Positions 48,661 through 58,175 of a stretch of DNA of 64,000 nucleotides are shown piece by piece. This stretch comes from Helicobacter sp. 'house sparrow 1'. Lineage in GTDB: Bacteria > Campylobacterota > Campylobacteria > Campylobacterales > Helicobacteraceae. Location of the stretch: contig NZ_FZQY01000008.1 in the NCBI RefSeq assembly GCF_900199585.1, forward strand, positions 1 through 64,000, in the 5' to 3' direction. Positions within the stretch are counted from its first letter, which is position 1, and every line of letters begins with the position of its first letter. Both the position numbers and the translations under genes were made by a program. Below the pieces are notes generated by a model. That model ran no database searches. It was given only the letters and a program-made list of their open reading frames with translations, and had not been told where the DNA came from.

Positions 48661-49256
48661 AATATTTTTTTACTTTTTTATTCACCCTCACCTTTGCTTT
48701 TTCCCAACAACAGGTTCATTCCTATAAAATTGAGTTTCAAAAAAATCAATTAAATTTATATCTCAAATTCTCTCATCCAATAAATAAAGATACAATCATA
48801 CAAAACAAAAAAAATATAGAAATTAAACATATTCAAAATATTAGGCCCATTAAGAAAAAGTATTCCTCCAATCAAGATGAAGAATTGTTGCTGTACTCAA
48901 AAAATAATAATCTTATGGTTGATTTAAAAACAGAAACTCCTTATAAAATAGATTATGAGATTCAAAATAACTTAGTTCATCTAAAATATATATTCTTACC
49001 AAAGAAAAGTGGTTTAGACTCTCAATACTTCATTGTTTTATTTATCCTTTGTGGATTGATACTTGCGCTATTTTTTGTCAAAAAATCTATTGCAACTAAG
49101 CAAAAAAACAAGGCATTATCTATAGAGCATTATTTTATTGATTCTAAAAATAAAATACTATCCATATATCTCAATAATACACGCTATATAGTGTTAATTA
49201 CTCCAAAAGGTGCTACCTTGTTGGATAGGATTATTACATTTGATGATGAAACATAA
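48657..49256 (+). CDS. fliO: Flagellar export apparatus protein FliO
   Basis: A 199-residue protein with a signal peptide (FFTFLFTLTFAFS), a periplasmic region to about 120, one membrane helix (YFIVLFILCGLILALFFV) and a cytoplasmic FliO-like end: ILSIYLNNTRYIVLITPKGATLLDRI. The arrangement fits FliO, which stabilises FliP in the type III flagellar export gate. H. pylori HP0583, next to fliN, is FliO (from memory). Sequence divergence makes this partly a context call. Confidence 0.78.
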   Translation: MKYFFTFLFTLTFAFSQQQVHSYKIEFQKNQLNLYLKFSHPINKDTIIQNKKNIEIKHIQNIRPIKKKYSSNQDEELLLYSKNNNLMVDLKTETPYKIDYEIQNNLVHLKYIFLPKKSGLDSQYFIVLFILCGLILALFFVKKSIATKQKNKALSIEHYFIDSKNKILSIYLNNTRYIVLITPKGATLLDRIITFDDET

Positions 49257-50055
49257 TTACAAACGTTTTTACCTTGCACTACTCTTCTCCCTTATCTTTC
49301 ACTGCATCCTAGTTATCTTGGTATTTTTTTTTAGCAAAACTCCAATACAAGAAGAACAAAAAAAAGTCAAATTAGAAAATCTTCTTGTATTAAAAAGAGG
49401 AACAAGCCAAGATGCTTCAAAAAATACTCAAGGATCAAGAAAGCCATCTTTGTCTTCTCAAAACAAAGCTTCATCCCTGCCAGCACCATCTAAACAAACC
49501 AATAATCTTGCTGTCTTAAACAAACCATCTCCAATTCAAAAATCAATATCCCCAGAAGATAACCAAAAAACACCCCAAGAAAATACGCACAACCAAACAA
49601 CTCATTTTGATCCAAAAAATCTTTCATTCCTTAACCAACCTCAACAAATTTTACCCCAACAAAACACACAATCATCAGATGAAAATAATAGAGGAAGAGA
49701 TTCTAAAACTATTCAAGAAATCAATGAACTTTATGGGGAAGAATTTGGTGATCTTGGAACTGCAGAAAAAGATTTTATTAGAAACAATCTTAGAAATATA
49801 GGAAGGATTACCCAACGCTATCTTACTTATCCAAGTGTCGCTGCATATTTTGAACAAAGTGGTATCAATGCAGTAGAATTTTATCTCCATCCAAATGGAG
49901 ATATTACAGATCTAAAAATTATCAAATCCTCTGGATTGAAATCTTTTGATTCTGCTACCTTAAATACCATTAAAATAGCTTACAAAGACTATCCAAGACC
50001 AGAAAAAAAAACATTAATTAGAATTAAAGTAACCTACTCTTATTTTGGTTTTTAG
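49243..50055 (+). CDS. TonB-like energy-transducing protein
   Basis: Cytoplasmic lead MMKHNYKRF, membrane helix (ALLFSLIFHCILVILVFFF with the TonB-type Ser/His face), then a Pro/Gln/Ser-rich spacer (about 50-150). The C-terminal domain has YLTYPSVAAYFEQSGINAVEFYLHPNGDI and KSSGLKSFDSATLNTIKIAYKDYPRPE. Couples the proton-motive force to outer-membrane receptors with ExbB/ExbD, not seen here. The ATG at 49243 is preferred: the longer frame to 49210 lies inside fliO and adds unrelated residues. It is the last gene of the flagellar unit. Confidence 0.85.
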   Translation: MMKHNYKRFYLALLFSLIFHCILVILVFFFSKTPIQEEQKKVKLENLLVLKRGTSQDASKNTQGSRKPSLSSQNKASSLPAPSKQTNNLAVLNKPSPIQKSISPEDNQKTPQENTHNQTTHFDPKNLSFLNQPQQILPQQNTQSSDENNRGRDSKTIQEINELYGEEFGDLGTAEKDFIRNNLRNIGRITQRYLTYPSVAAYFEQSGINAVEFYLHPNGDITDLKIIKSSGLKSFDSATLNTIKIAYKDYPRPEKKTLIRIKVTYSYFGF

Positions 50056-50064
50056 CCTAAAAAT

Positions 50065-50508
50065 TTATTTTTCAACAATAGAATCTAAAAAAATCTTTAC
50101 ACTTCTATCTAAAAGTTCAAAAACTTCCAAGAAACCATCCAACCCCTTGTAGTATGGATCTGGTATATCCTTTCCATCTAACCCATAATCTCCTATTTTT
50201 ACAATCTTATGACTATCAATTCCTATTTCCCTTAGTCCTTCTACATTACTTTGATCCATAGCAACAAATAAATCTGCTTCCATATAAGGACTGGCTTTTG
50301 AACTTCTTAACTCACTAATATTAATCCCAAACTTTTTAGCTACTGCAATAGAATTATGATGAGGTCTTTCCCCAGAGTGAAAGCCAGAAATTCCTGCAGA
50401 ATCTACCTGTATGCTCCATCCTTTTTGCCTGATATATTCCCTTGCAATACCCTCTGCTAAAGGGGATCTACAAATATTTCCTAAACAAATAAAGACTACT
50501 TTAAACAT
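50065..50508 (-). CDS. Low-molecular-weight protein-tyrosine phosphatase
   Basis: 147 residues. The P-loop VFICLGNICRSPLAEG (C-x5-R with catalytic Cys and Arg) opens the protein and the acid DPYY lies at about residue 117, giving the full LMW-PTP active site. Cytoplasmic. Substrates are not indicated by context: convergent with the TonB-like gene and divergent from the phosphoesterase gene. Confidence 0.93.
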   Translation of the reverse strand: MFKVVFICLGNICRSPLAEGIAREYIRQKGWSIQVDSAGISGFHSGERPHHNSIAVAKKFGINISELRSSKASPYMEADLFVAMDQSNVEGLREIGIDSHKIVKIGDYGLDGKDIPDPYYKGLDGFLEVFELLDRSVKIFLDSIVEK

Positions 50509-50573
50509 CTTAATTCCTTCGTATGAAATTAGATATAATTATAATAATATACCTCATAAATGGGATTTAATCT

Positions 50574-51719
50574 ATGCAAAATCAAAGTGTTTGGTTGTTT
50601 TATTTTTGTTTTTTTTGCATAACTTGTTTGCTTCATGGTCTTGTATATTTTACCTTCTTTTATAGGGTAGGTATTACAAGACCTAAATATGAATTTTATT
50701 TCATAGCTTTACTTTTAACTCTAAACCTATCTTATATCTTTTTGCACAATTCCTTTGATTTTCCCTATGGCATCAATTTAATACTCTCTTTTAGTCTGGG
50801 AATTAGTTTCTTACTCATTGTTGGTGCCATATTTTATTATCTAAGCATTCTACCTCTCTTATTATTTGGAACCAAAGAGCAATATTACAGCTTTCTTCCT
50901 ATTGCAAGAATATCATGCTTAAGCCTTGCCATTTTAGGCATGATTTATGGCTCTTATAATGGCTTTTTTAAACAACCCAAACTGCAAAAAGTTACCCTTG
51001 ACATACCCCTACTCTCCAAAGAATTAAAAATTGTTCAGATCAGTGATTTGCATATCAATACCTTTGTAAAAATTCAATCTATACAAAAAGTCATTGATAT
51101 TGCAAATGCAACAAATCCTGATATTATAGTTCTGACAGGAGATATTGTTGATGCAAGAAGCGACTTTGTTGGAGAAAAGATTAATCTCTTAAAAGGTCTT
51201 AGATCTAAATTTGGTACCTATTATGTCCTAGGCAATCATGAATACTTTCACGATACAAAAGAAATCTTAGAAAAGCTAAAAGAGAATAATATTATTATCT
51301 TAAACAATACAAGCTCAACTATCAGTTATGAAAATAAAGCTCTAATTAATATAATAGGTATCACAGATTTCTTTGGCAACAATGCAGGTTTCTTACAACC
51401 TGATATTCAACAAGCTATTTTAAAGGCCACTCCAAATATTCCAAGTGTTTTACTCTCACACCAGCCTAAAGTGATTGAATATTTAAAAAATACAAAAATT
51501 AATCTTGTGCTATCAGGACACACACATGGTGGGCAAATCTTCCCTTTCAATCTTTTAGTGCCCCTGCAACAACCCTATGTTAAGGGCTTATATGAATTTA
51601 AACCGCAAGAATATATCTATATTAGTCAAGGTAGTGGATTTTGGGGTCCTCCTATGAGGATTGGAACAAATTCTGAGATTACATTAATTAAACTAGTGCC
51701 TCAACAAAACATTAAATAG
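50574..51719 (+). CDS. Membrane-anchored metallophosphoesterase
   Basis: 381 residues: four hydrophobic segments in the first 140, then a calcineurin-like catalytic domain. All metal and catalytic motifs are present: IVQISDLHIN, ILTGDIVDA, VLGNHEYFHD, VLLSHQP and VLSGHTHGGQIFPF. The YaeI/YkuE branch acts on UDP-diacylglucosamine or similar lipids; the substrate is undetermined here. A TATAAT at 50534-50539 is a likely promoter. Confidence 0.88.
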   Translation: MQNQSVWLFYFCFFCITCLLHGLVYFTFFYRVGITRPKYEFYFIALLLTLNLSYIFLHNSFDFPYGINLILSFSLGISFLLIVGAIFYYLSILPLLLFGTKEQYYSFLPIARISCLSLAILGMIYGSYNGFFKQPKLQKVTLDIPLLSKELKIVQISDLHINTFVKIQSIQKVIDIANATNPDIIVLTGDIVDARSDFVGEKINLLKGLRSKFGTYYVLGNHEYFHDTKEILEKLKENNIIILNNTSSTISYENKALINIIGITDFFGNNAGFLQPDIQQAILKATPNIPSVLLSHQPKVIEYLKNTKINLVLSGHTHGGQIFPFNLLVPLQQPYVKGLYEFKPQEYIYISQGSGFWGPPMRIGTNSEITLIKLVPQQNIK

Positions 51720-51720
51720 A

Positions 51721-53118
51721 TTAAAAGTTTTGCTCAAAAAATGTAGCAACATTACTTCGAATAACCTGTTGCAATTGTATGCCTGCAATCTCATCACAAC
51801 TTAGTGCTTTTTGTAATAAGCTAACTGCACCATTTCTAAACTTACTTAAATAAGGATGATCAATTTGTTTCCAATCTCCAAGAAAACATATCCTGCTATT
51901 TTCTCCCATTCTTGTTCCAATAAGCTTAATGGTTGCATTTGATGCATTCTGAACCTCATCAAAAATAACAAACTTATTGCTTAGGGTAATTCCTCTAGCA
52001 TGTGCTATATCCATAACTTCAATTTTGTGTTTTTGCAAAAAATATTCTGTTGCATATTCTTTATCTAACCCATTGGCTTCGCCCCTATACTCTATCTTTT
52101 TTGCCAATGATTGATTTTGCAAGGTAGTAATAGTAAAATTTATAACACTATAGAGTGGATACATAAAATAATAAAGTTTTTGCTCCTCATCCCCCTTACG
52201 ATATCCAAGTTCTGCTTCTTTATCATTTGCTGTAATTGTATTTCTTAGATATACAATCCCATCGACAATCTTTTTTTTCACTAAATAAATACCTGCTTGC
52301 AAGGCAATCAATGTTTTGCCACTTCCTGTTGATCCTGTTGCAACACTAATAAAATTTTTTGGGTGTAGCAACATTGCATAGAGCATCTTTTGTTCGAGGT
52401 TTATAGGTCTGATATAAGGTTGGGTTTCCTCTACAATCCCATCAAGATCCATTGATTCAAAATTATCATTTTGCTTGATTCCATAAAACCTTTTACCTGT
52501 CAAATATGTCAAACCACCTGTATTGTCTTCTTCTAAAACTTCTATTAAACTCCAATTACTAAGCTTTTTAAAATTATCATCTTGATTAAGTATTGCGATA
52601 TTATGATCTTTATGTATCTTAAATTGACTCCAAAAATTTATCTTACCTGGATCCTCTACCCTATCTCTAAAAAGGGATTGTGTTTTAATACCCCTTGCTA
52701 AGAGTCTTGTCCTTAGTGCAATGTCATTACTTAACAAAACAAAACCATAATCTTGAACAATCTCTGCTATTCTTGTATCATTAAAGGAATAATCTCTAAT
52801 TTCACTCTTATAATGCTTGCGATAAACAAAAATCAGAGGTATTCTTGTATCATTTTTACAGAGGCGAACTTGCTTAAAAAAATCTCCATCACAAGGCTCC
52901 AAGTCTAATTTTTCAGAATCTTCATAATGAATATTCCTAAAAAATTCTCTTGCAAAAAAACCATTTTGATTGTTCAAATTTTTATGCTTATCAAGCTCTT
53001 CAATCACAATATCACTTATGTAAATTTTTGTTGAAACATTATGAAAGATATAAAAAAGATTTTCAATATCATCTAAAATAATAGAGGTATCAACAAGGCA
53101 AGATTGTTTATTATTCAT
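51721..53118 (-). CDS. PIN-domain plus PhoH-type ATPase
   Basis: 465 residues. The N-terminal PIN domain (about 1-150) starts CLVDTSIILDD and continues IYISDIVIEELDKH, with the acidic metal residues of PIN nucleases. A middle OB-like linker precedes the PhoH ATPase (about 240-460) with Walker A GSTGSGKTLIALQ, and Walker B FVIFDEVQNASN and RICFLGDWKQIDHP. The PIN-PhoH fusion (YlaK/PhoH2-like) acts as an RNA helicase/RNase in characterised cases. It diverges from mrp and its stop is one base past the phosphoesterase stop. Confidence 0.9.
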   Translation of the reverse strand: MNNKQSCLVDTSIILDDIENLFYIFHNVSTKIYISDIVIEELDKHKNLNNQNGFFAREFFRNIHYEDSEKLDLEPCDGDFFKQVRLCKNDTRIPLIFVYRKHYKSEIRDYSFNDTRIAEIVQDYGFVLLSNDIALRTRLLARGIKTQSLFRDRVEDPGKINFWSQFKIHKDHNIAILNQDDNFKKLSNWSLIEVLEEDNTGGLTYLTGKRFYGIKQNDNFESMDLDGIVEETQPYIRPINLEQKMLYAMLLHPKNFISVATGSTGSGKTLIALQAGIYLVKKKIVDGIVYLRNTITANDKEAELGYRKGDEEQKLYYFMYPLYSVINFTITTLQNQSLAKKIEYRGEANGLDKEYATEYFLQKHKIEVMDIAHARGITLSNKFVIFDEVQNASNATIKLIGTRMGENSRICFLGDWKQIDHPYLSKFRNGAVSLLQKALSCDEIAGIQLQQVIRSNVATFFEQNF

Positions 53119-53224
53119 ATTAACCTTAATTTTTCACACAATTATAACAAGTTAAGTTGTGTTTTATGTTCTTTTAAGCTTTTATTGACTATAAAATATT
53201 TTCATAAAATTATAAAGGAAAACA

Positions 53225-54313
53225 ATGATTACACAAGAAACAATAATCAATACACTTAAAGAAGTAATTTATCCAAACTTCCAAAAAGACATCGTAACTT
53301 TTGGTTTTGTAAAAGATGTCAATTTACACCAAGATGCCCTAGCCCTACGCATTGAAATCCCATCTAATAATCAAGAAGTTATCAATCAACTTGATAAAGA
53401 AATTAATGAAAAAATGAAAACTTTGGGAATCAATAAGCTTCAACTTGATATAAAAACTCCACAAATTGCGGCAACAAAACCAGTGGGTCCAAAAAACATT
53501 GCACCTCAAATCAAAGATTTTATAATGATTAGTAGTGGTAAAGGTGGTGTTGGAAAAAGTACAACAAGTGTAAATCTAGCAATCTCTCTTGCTCAACAAG
53601 GAAAAAGAGTGGGATTACTTGATGCAGATATCTATGGGCCAAATATTCCTAGAATGTTAGGGGTTCATACTAATAAACCAGAGGTAGATTCTAGTGGTAA
53701 AAAACTATATCCACTAAAGGCTTATGGTATTGAGATGATGAGTATGGGGGTTCTTTATGAAGCAAATCAAAGTCTAATTTGGAGAGGACCTATGATAATG
53801 CGAGCAATTCAGCAAATGCTTACTGATGTTTTATGGAGTGAGCTTGATGTCTTGATAATTGATATGCCACCAGGAACTGGAGATGCACAACTTACACTTG
53901 CACAAAGCGTTCCAGTGAGTGCAGGGATTACTGTTACAACTCCCCAACAAGTAAGCTTAGATGACAGTATAAGAAGTTTAGATATGTTTGAAAAGCTAAA
54001 TATTCCCATTGCAGGAATAGTTGAAAATATGAGTGGTTTTATTTGTAAAAACTGCGGAAATGAAAGTGATATTTTTGGCAAAGGAGCATCACAAGCCCTA
54101 GCACAAAAATATAATACAAATATCCTAGCACAAATCCCTATTGAGGAAAAAATTAGAGAAGGTGGTGATAGTGGCAAGCCTATTGTATTCTTCCATCCAC
54201 AAAGTATTAGCGCAAAATCCTATATGAAAATGGCTGATGATGTTATCTCATTCCTACATAAAGTGGAAAAGGAAGGTCTTGCAAATAACAAAGACATACA
54301 ACCTACTCACTAA
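53225..54313 (+). CDS. mrp: Iron-sulfur carrier protein Mrp/ApbC
   Basis: P-loop NTPase that carries and donates [4Fe-4S] clusters. 362 residues. An N-terminal MIP18-like domain (about 1-80) precedes the deviant Walker [50 protein letters not shown] and the Cxx[15 protein letters not shown] that holds the cluster. AAGGA lies upstream of the ATG and a CATAAAAT box about 20 bases before the ATG may be the promoter. Convergent with bcp, overlapping by four bases. Confidence 0.95.
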   Translation: MITQETIINTLKEVIYPNFQKDIVTFGFVKDVNLHQDALALRIEIPSNNQEVINQLDKEINEKMKTLGINKLQLDIKTPQIAATKPVGPKNIAPQIKDFIMISSGKGGVGKSTTSVNLAISLAQQGKRVGLLDADIYGPNIPRMLGVHTNKPEVDSSGKKLYPLKAYGIEMMSMGVLYEANQSLIWRGPMIMRAIQQMLTDVLWSELDVLIIDMPPGTGDAQLTLAQSVPVSAGITVTTPQQVSLDDSIRSLDMFEKLNIPIAGIVENMSGFICKNCGNESDIFGKGASQALAQKYNTNILAQIPIEEKIREGGDSGKPIVFFHPQSISAKSYMKMADDVISFLHKVEKEGLANNKDIQPTH

Positions 54314-54777
54314 CAGCTATTTATCTTTTTTAGAGTTTCTAAAATATAATGTGCGTGACCTTTTGCTCGCACATTATAAAAGCTCTCTAAAACAATTCCA
54401 TCTCTAATAATAAAAGTGCTTCTAATAACTCCTCTTACTTCTTTTCCATACATTATTTTACTTCCATATGTACCATATGCACTCATTACTTGTCTTTGAG
54501 AATCGCTAAGCAATATAATGTTGAGTTGTTTATTTGTTATAAATCCCTTGTGGCTTTTTGGACTATCTGGACTAATGCCAACAATAATACTATCCATTTC
54601 CTCAAATAAAGGGGATAAATTAGAAAAATCCTGAGCCTCAAGTGTACAAGCTGATGTATTATCCTTAGGATAAAAATATAATATAATGGTTTTAGAACCA
54701 AAATCTCTTAATCCAATCTCAATATCATCCTGATTTTTTAAAAAGAAATCAGGAGCCTTATCGCCTTTTCTTAACAT
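54310..54777 (-). CDS. bcp: Thioredoxin-dependent peroxiredoxin Bcp
   Basis: Reduces peroxides, including lipid hydroperoxides. 155 residues, starting [15 protein letters not shown] with the peroxidatic Cys in [13 protein letters not shown]. The usual resolving-Cys position five residues later is not Cys, so it may be of the 1-Cys kind. FIIRDGIVL and the YGTYG segment are standard for the family. Antioxidant role is known for H. pylori Bcp. Confidence 0.92.
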   Translation of the reverse strand: MLRKGDKAPDFFLKNQDDIEIGLRDFGSKTIILYFYPKDNTSACTLEAQDFSNLSPLFEEMDSIIVGISPDSPKSHKGFITNKQLNIILLSDSQRQVMSAYGTYGSKIMYGKEVRGVIRSTFIIRDGIVLESFYNVRAKGHAHYILETLKKINSC

Positions 54778-54902
54778 CTTTATCCTTTTATGACTTCAAT
54801 TAAAATAAATCTTATCACAAAAACCCTATATTATGATGTTAATAATTTTCATTTTAGCTATTGTTTTTTAAAAACATCAAGAAAAATTTTAAATACCCAA
54901 CT

Positions 54903-55964
54903 CTAGATTCTTTTATTGATTGTGCTAAAACAAGTCAAAGAAAATTTAAGAAGCAAGATTAATGGGCATAAAAGCATTATCTCTGGGGATAATAACCCAC
55001 TAATACTTAGCTTTCCAAAAGCAAAGAAAAGACCCCATATTATGAGTGAAAGCACAATAAAAATAAAACCCAATAAAGCTAAATTACTGTATCTTGCTAA
55101 AGAAGGAACAAAAAAAGCAATAATTATAATTGTTAGGGGAACAAAAAAAGGTATTAATATAAAACTATATAAAATAGCTCTAATCTTTGTATGATTGGCT
55201 TCCTGATTTCTTAAAATAATTAATGATTGAAATGCATCAATAATAGAAACAGAGGGCTTATTTTGATAAATTGTATCCAAGATCTTTGGCCTAAATCCCT
55301 TCAGAATCCTCAATGTTTCTTCTTCTCTTATCTCCAAACCCTTAGAACCCAAAATCAAGTCTTTTGGGACATTTGCCAAGGTTGCTTTATTCATCACCCA
55401 GTAATTATCAATAAAATGAGCTTCTTTAGCCTGTGCAAAACTTTCTAAAAAGTCATCCTTTAGTCTAAATACCTTGATATTTTCTGCCTTTTTTATTAAG
55501 GGATAGATCTTACCAAAATAGACATAATTATCTTTATACTTAACTAGCAGATCCTCTGTCATATTAGAAAAATTTTCTTGAGAAATAATAGCTTCTGCCT
55601 TTTCTTGTGCATACACAAAAGGTGTCGCATTTAATCCTATATAAAAAAATGTCAAAAGTCCTGAAATAATTAAAACTGGAGATAAAATTCTCTTTTTGGA
55701 ATATCCTAGTGCAAGAAAAGCAGTGTATTGATTACTCTTAGTTAAAGCCAAATAAAAGATAATACTAGCAAGTAAAATTGAAATAGGTAAAGTATAATTA
55801 AGTGCATATAAAAAATCATATACAAAAAATAAAACAATTAAGTTTGCTGATGCTGGCAATTGATCCAAATACTTTAAACTATCAATACTCACAAAAAATA
55901 CTTGCAAAGCTAGAAAGATAATTACTATAAAGCGTAAATAGCTTTTACTTAAATAAAAAAACAA
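54903..55964 (-). CDS. LPS export permease, LptF/LptG family
   Basis: Inner-membrane permease of the LptBFG transporter that extracts lipopolysaccharide. 353 residues: three membrane helices in the first 125, a periplasmic beta-jellyroll domain (about 130-245: NYVYFGKIYPLIKKAENIKVF and following) and three more helices at the end. The YjgP/YjgQ pattern is clear; F versus G cannot be decided by eye. Third gene of the rplY-pth unit, as in H. pylori HP1496-HP1498. Confidence 0.87.
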   Translation of the reverse strand: MFFYLSKSYLRFIVIIFLALQVFFVSIDSLKYLDQLPASANLIVLFFVYDFLYALNYTLPISILLASIIFYLALTKSNQYTAFLALGYSKKRILSPVLIISGLLTFFYIGLNATPFVYAQEKAEAIISQENFSNMTEDLLVKYKDNYVYFGKIYPLIKKAENIKVFRLKDDFLESFAQAKEAHFIDNYWVMNKATLANVPKDLILGSKGLEIREEETLRILKGFRPKILDTIYQNKPSVSIIDAFQSLIILRNQEANHTKIRAILYSFILIPFFVPLTIIIIAFFVPSLARYSNLALLGFIFIVLSLIIWGLFFAFGKLSISGLLSPEIMLLCPLILLLKFSLTCFSTINKRI

Positions 55965-55972
55965 GTCCCCAC

Positions 55973-56524
55973 CTACTTTATTGTAAAATTATTCTGCAGT
56001 TTTAAAAAATCCAAATCTACAAAAAAAGTTTCCAGAGCTTTTATGCTATGTTGGACAAGTCTATCCTTACAATCTCTATCCTCAAATTTACCCAATACAT
56101 ATTGAGCAATATCCATCATCCCTCTACCTATTCCAAACCTTAATCTATAGTAATCATTTCCATAGAGTCTATCAATGGATTTCAATCCATTATGACCTCC
56201 ATTTCCACCACCATTTTTAAATCTAATACTACCAAATGGTAAATCAAGATCATCGTGAATCACAAATAAACCATCACATTTATAAAAATTACTAACTTTA
56301 ATGATACTCTCTCCAGATAAATTCATAAAAGTTTGAGGTTTGATTAAATAAAAAATTGCTTTTTGATTTTTAAAGGTAGAAATTTCACATAGAAGTTTTG
56401 TATCAATCCTAAATTCTAGATCCAAGGATTCACACAAAGCCTCTAAGATGTCAAAGCCTATATTGTGGCGGGTGCCACAATACATAGGGCCAGGGTTACC
56501 AAGTCCTGCAACCAAATATTTCAT
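55973..56524 (-). CDS. pth: Peptidyl-tRNA hydrolase
   Basis: Releases tRNA from prematurely dropped peptidyl-tRNA. 183 residues with VAGLGNPGPMYCGTRHNIGFD (catalytic His), LIKPQTFMNLSG (substrate Asn), FVIHDDLDLPFG (Asp) and GGGNGGHNGLKSI. It begins five bases after rplY and ends eight before the LptF/G gene. Confidence 0.97.
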   Translation of the reverse strand: MKYLVAGLGNPGPMYCGTRHNIGFDILEALCESLDLEFRIDTKLLCEISTFKNQKAIFYLIKPQTFMNLSGESIIKVSNFYKCDGLFVIHDDLDLPFGSIRFKNGGGNGGHNGLKSIDRLYGNDYYRLRFGIGRGMMDIAQYVLGKFEDRDCKDRLVQHSIKALETFFVDLDFLKLQNNFTIK

Positions 56525-56529
56525 TAATC

Positions 56530-57066
56530 TTATTTTGCTTTGATTACACCCACAACGGCTACAGCTGGTTTTTCAATAATCTTTACATTTTCAGTCTCTG
56601 GTAAGTCTCTTACTAGTATAGAATCTCCAACATCAAGATTTGAAACATCTAACTCATAAGAATTTGGTAAGTTCTCAGGAGCTGATTGAACTAAAACTCT
56701 CTTTTTAGAAAAAATTAAAACCCCTTTATTTTTTAAACCAATAGGAGTTCCAACAGCTTTCACAGGAACACGATACTTCGCCACAACACCTTTTTGTGCT
56801 AGCATTAAATCAACATGTAAAATATTTGAAGTAACAGGGTCTTTTTGATATTCTTGAATTACAACTTCAAAAACATTCTCTCCAACTTTAACAGGAAAAA
56901 CCAAAGTTTCTTTTGATTTTACTGCACGAATAAAATCATTAACCTTAAATGCGCAATGAATGTTCTTAGCACCCTTTCCATAAATGTTTGCAATTAGATA
57001 ACCATTGTTTCTTAAAGCCTTAACTTCAGACTTTGAAATACTCTCTCTAATAATTCCTTCTAGCAT
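56530..57066 (-). CDS. rplY: 50S ribosomal protein L25 (Ctc form)
   Basis: 178 residues with an N-terminal 5S-rRNA-binding domain ([19 protein letters not shown]) and a C-terminal beta domain ([34 protein letters not shown]), that is, the long Ctc type. AAGGA precedes the ATG. An extended -10 promoter sits about 36 bases upstream. Confidence 0.96.
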   Translation of the reverse strand: MLEGIIRESISKSEVKALRNNGYLIANIYGKGAKNIHCAFKVNDFIRAVKSKETLVFPVKVGENVFEVVIQEYQKDPVTSNILHVDLMLAQKGVVAKYRVPVKAVGTPIGLKNKGVLIFSKKRVLVQSAPENLPNSYELDVSNLDVGDSILVRDLPETENVKIIEKPAVAVVGVIKAK

Positions 57067-57101
57067 TTAATGTCCTTTTAAAATTATAAAATAAAGGGCT
57101 G

Positions 57102-57110
57102 ATTATAGCA
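57102..57110 (-). promoter_or_regulatory. Extended -10 promoter of rplY-pth-lpt operon
   Basis: Read leftward, TGC then TATAAT (57107-57102). It lies in the 49-base gap between the S4-protein stop and the rplY ATG and sets off a new transcription unit. Confidence 0.6.
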
Positions 57111-57115
57111 CACTT

Positions 57116-57367
57116 TCAGAAATTTTCTTCTTTATAGTACTTAAAACTATCCTGCTTTGCTATAGTTTTTTGAGTGGGTATTTCAACGACTCTTACTTTT
57201 TTTACCTTTTCCAAAAAAAGTATCTCAATTAAATCACCTACTTTTATTTCTCTACTTGCCTTAGCAATCTTTCCATTGACAAGAATGGCATTATTAATAC
57301 ACATATCTTGAGCTACAGATCGTCTTTTTACTAAATTTACAGTATTTAAAAACTTATCGATTCGCAC
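57116..57367 (-). CDS. S4-domain RNA-binding protein (Hsp15-like)
   Basis: An 83-residue protein that is one S4 domain: VRIDKFLNTVNLVKRRSVAQDM, LVNGKIAKASREIKVGDLIEILFL. Relatives (Hsp15/RqcP type) bind stalled 50S subunits. The open frame reaches 57469, but those residues overlap the outer-membrane protein gene and are hydrophobic nonsense. GTG at 57367 follows a GGAAA ribosome site and reproduces the family start (M)RIDKFL; ATG at 57385 is an alternative. It overlaps the upstream gene by 14 bases. Confidence 0.85.
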   Translation of the reverse strand: MRIDKFLNTVNLVKRRSVAQDMCINNAILVNGKIAKASREIKVGDLIEILFLEKVKKVRVVEIPTQKTIAKQDSFKYYKEENF

Positions 57368-58142
57368 TTTTTTTTCCAAATACATAAATATAAGAAAGAA
57401 TAAAATTTCCAACAACATTATACCTTGCCTTCTGAATATCATAGGGCTTATTGTTTTTATCAATCCCACTACCAGAGAAATTTAAAAAATTATAAAATGG
57501 CAAACTAAACTCCAATTCTAAACGATGCCTCCACGAAAATACTTTTGAAAACCCAATACGAACAAAAAAACCATGAGTCTTTAAGATATTTTTATCTAAA
57601 ATATAAGGATGTTCCTTTAAATCATTTAAAAATTTTCCATAATTCCATTCATATCCAAAGCCAGTAAAAAAACCAAAAGTATTACTGCTCTTGGTAAAAT
57701 CTAAAAGATAATCTAATCCAATTCCTAAAGATGCAATATAAAATGGTTTATTTCCTTGATATTTTAAACTCTTAAAATCTCTATAAAAACTTGCACTATA
57801 AAATCTTAATCCATTATAAGTATTTAGAAAAAATTGATAGCCAATACTAAATCCTATTGTCGTGTTTAATTCTGATGTGGTATAGCTAGTTTGCGGTACA
57901 TCTCCATAACTACCCTTAAAACTTGCATGATGGATTACACTACCCATAGAAGCCTGCAAATAAACTCCACTTTTATACTTATTTATCTCTTCTTTTGAAT
58001 CCACAGAAGAGATTCTAGTATCTTGAACTTTGCTCTCTTGCACTACCTCTTGCTTCTCTTGGACCTGTTGTTCTTCTCGTGCTGACAAGAAATCAAACAA
58101 AAATACAAAACCTATTAGACTAAGGCATCTAATTACTCTCAT
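57354..58142 (-). CDS. Outer-membrane beta-barrel protein
   Basis: 262 residues with a signal peptide (CLSLIGFVFLFDFLSA), then a Glu/Gln/Val-rich linker of about 40 residues and a predicted 8-strand-like barrel from about residue 60: GVYLQASMGSVIHHASFKG, TIGFSIGYQFF, YIASLGIGLDYLLDF, FGFFTGFGYEWNYG, THGFFVRIGFSKVF, RLELEFSLPFYNF. It resembles small Helicobacter OMPs (Hof-type), but I cannot assign a subgroup. The ATG at 58142 is preferred to the TTG at 58163. It lies downstream of the carB-tsaC pair and ends inside the S4 gene. Confidence 0.78.
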   Translation of the reverse strand: MRVIRCLSLIGFVFLFDFLSAREEQQVQEKQEVVQESKVQDTRISSVDSKEEINKYKSGVYLQASMGSVIHHASFKGSYGDVPQTSYTTSELNTTIGFSIGYQFFLNTYNGLRFYSASFYRDFKSLKYQGNKPFYIASLGIGLDYLLDFTKSSNTFGFFTGFGYEWNYGKFLNDLKEHPYILDKNILKTHGFFVRIGFSKVFSWRHRLELEFSLPFYNFLNFSGSGIDKNNKPYDIQKARYNVVGNFILSYIYVFGKKSANR

Positions 58143-58175
58143 CAATATAGCTCTTATAGACAAAATCTTTTAATT

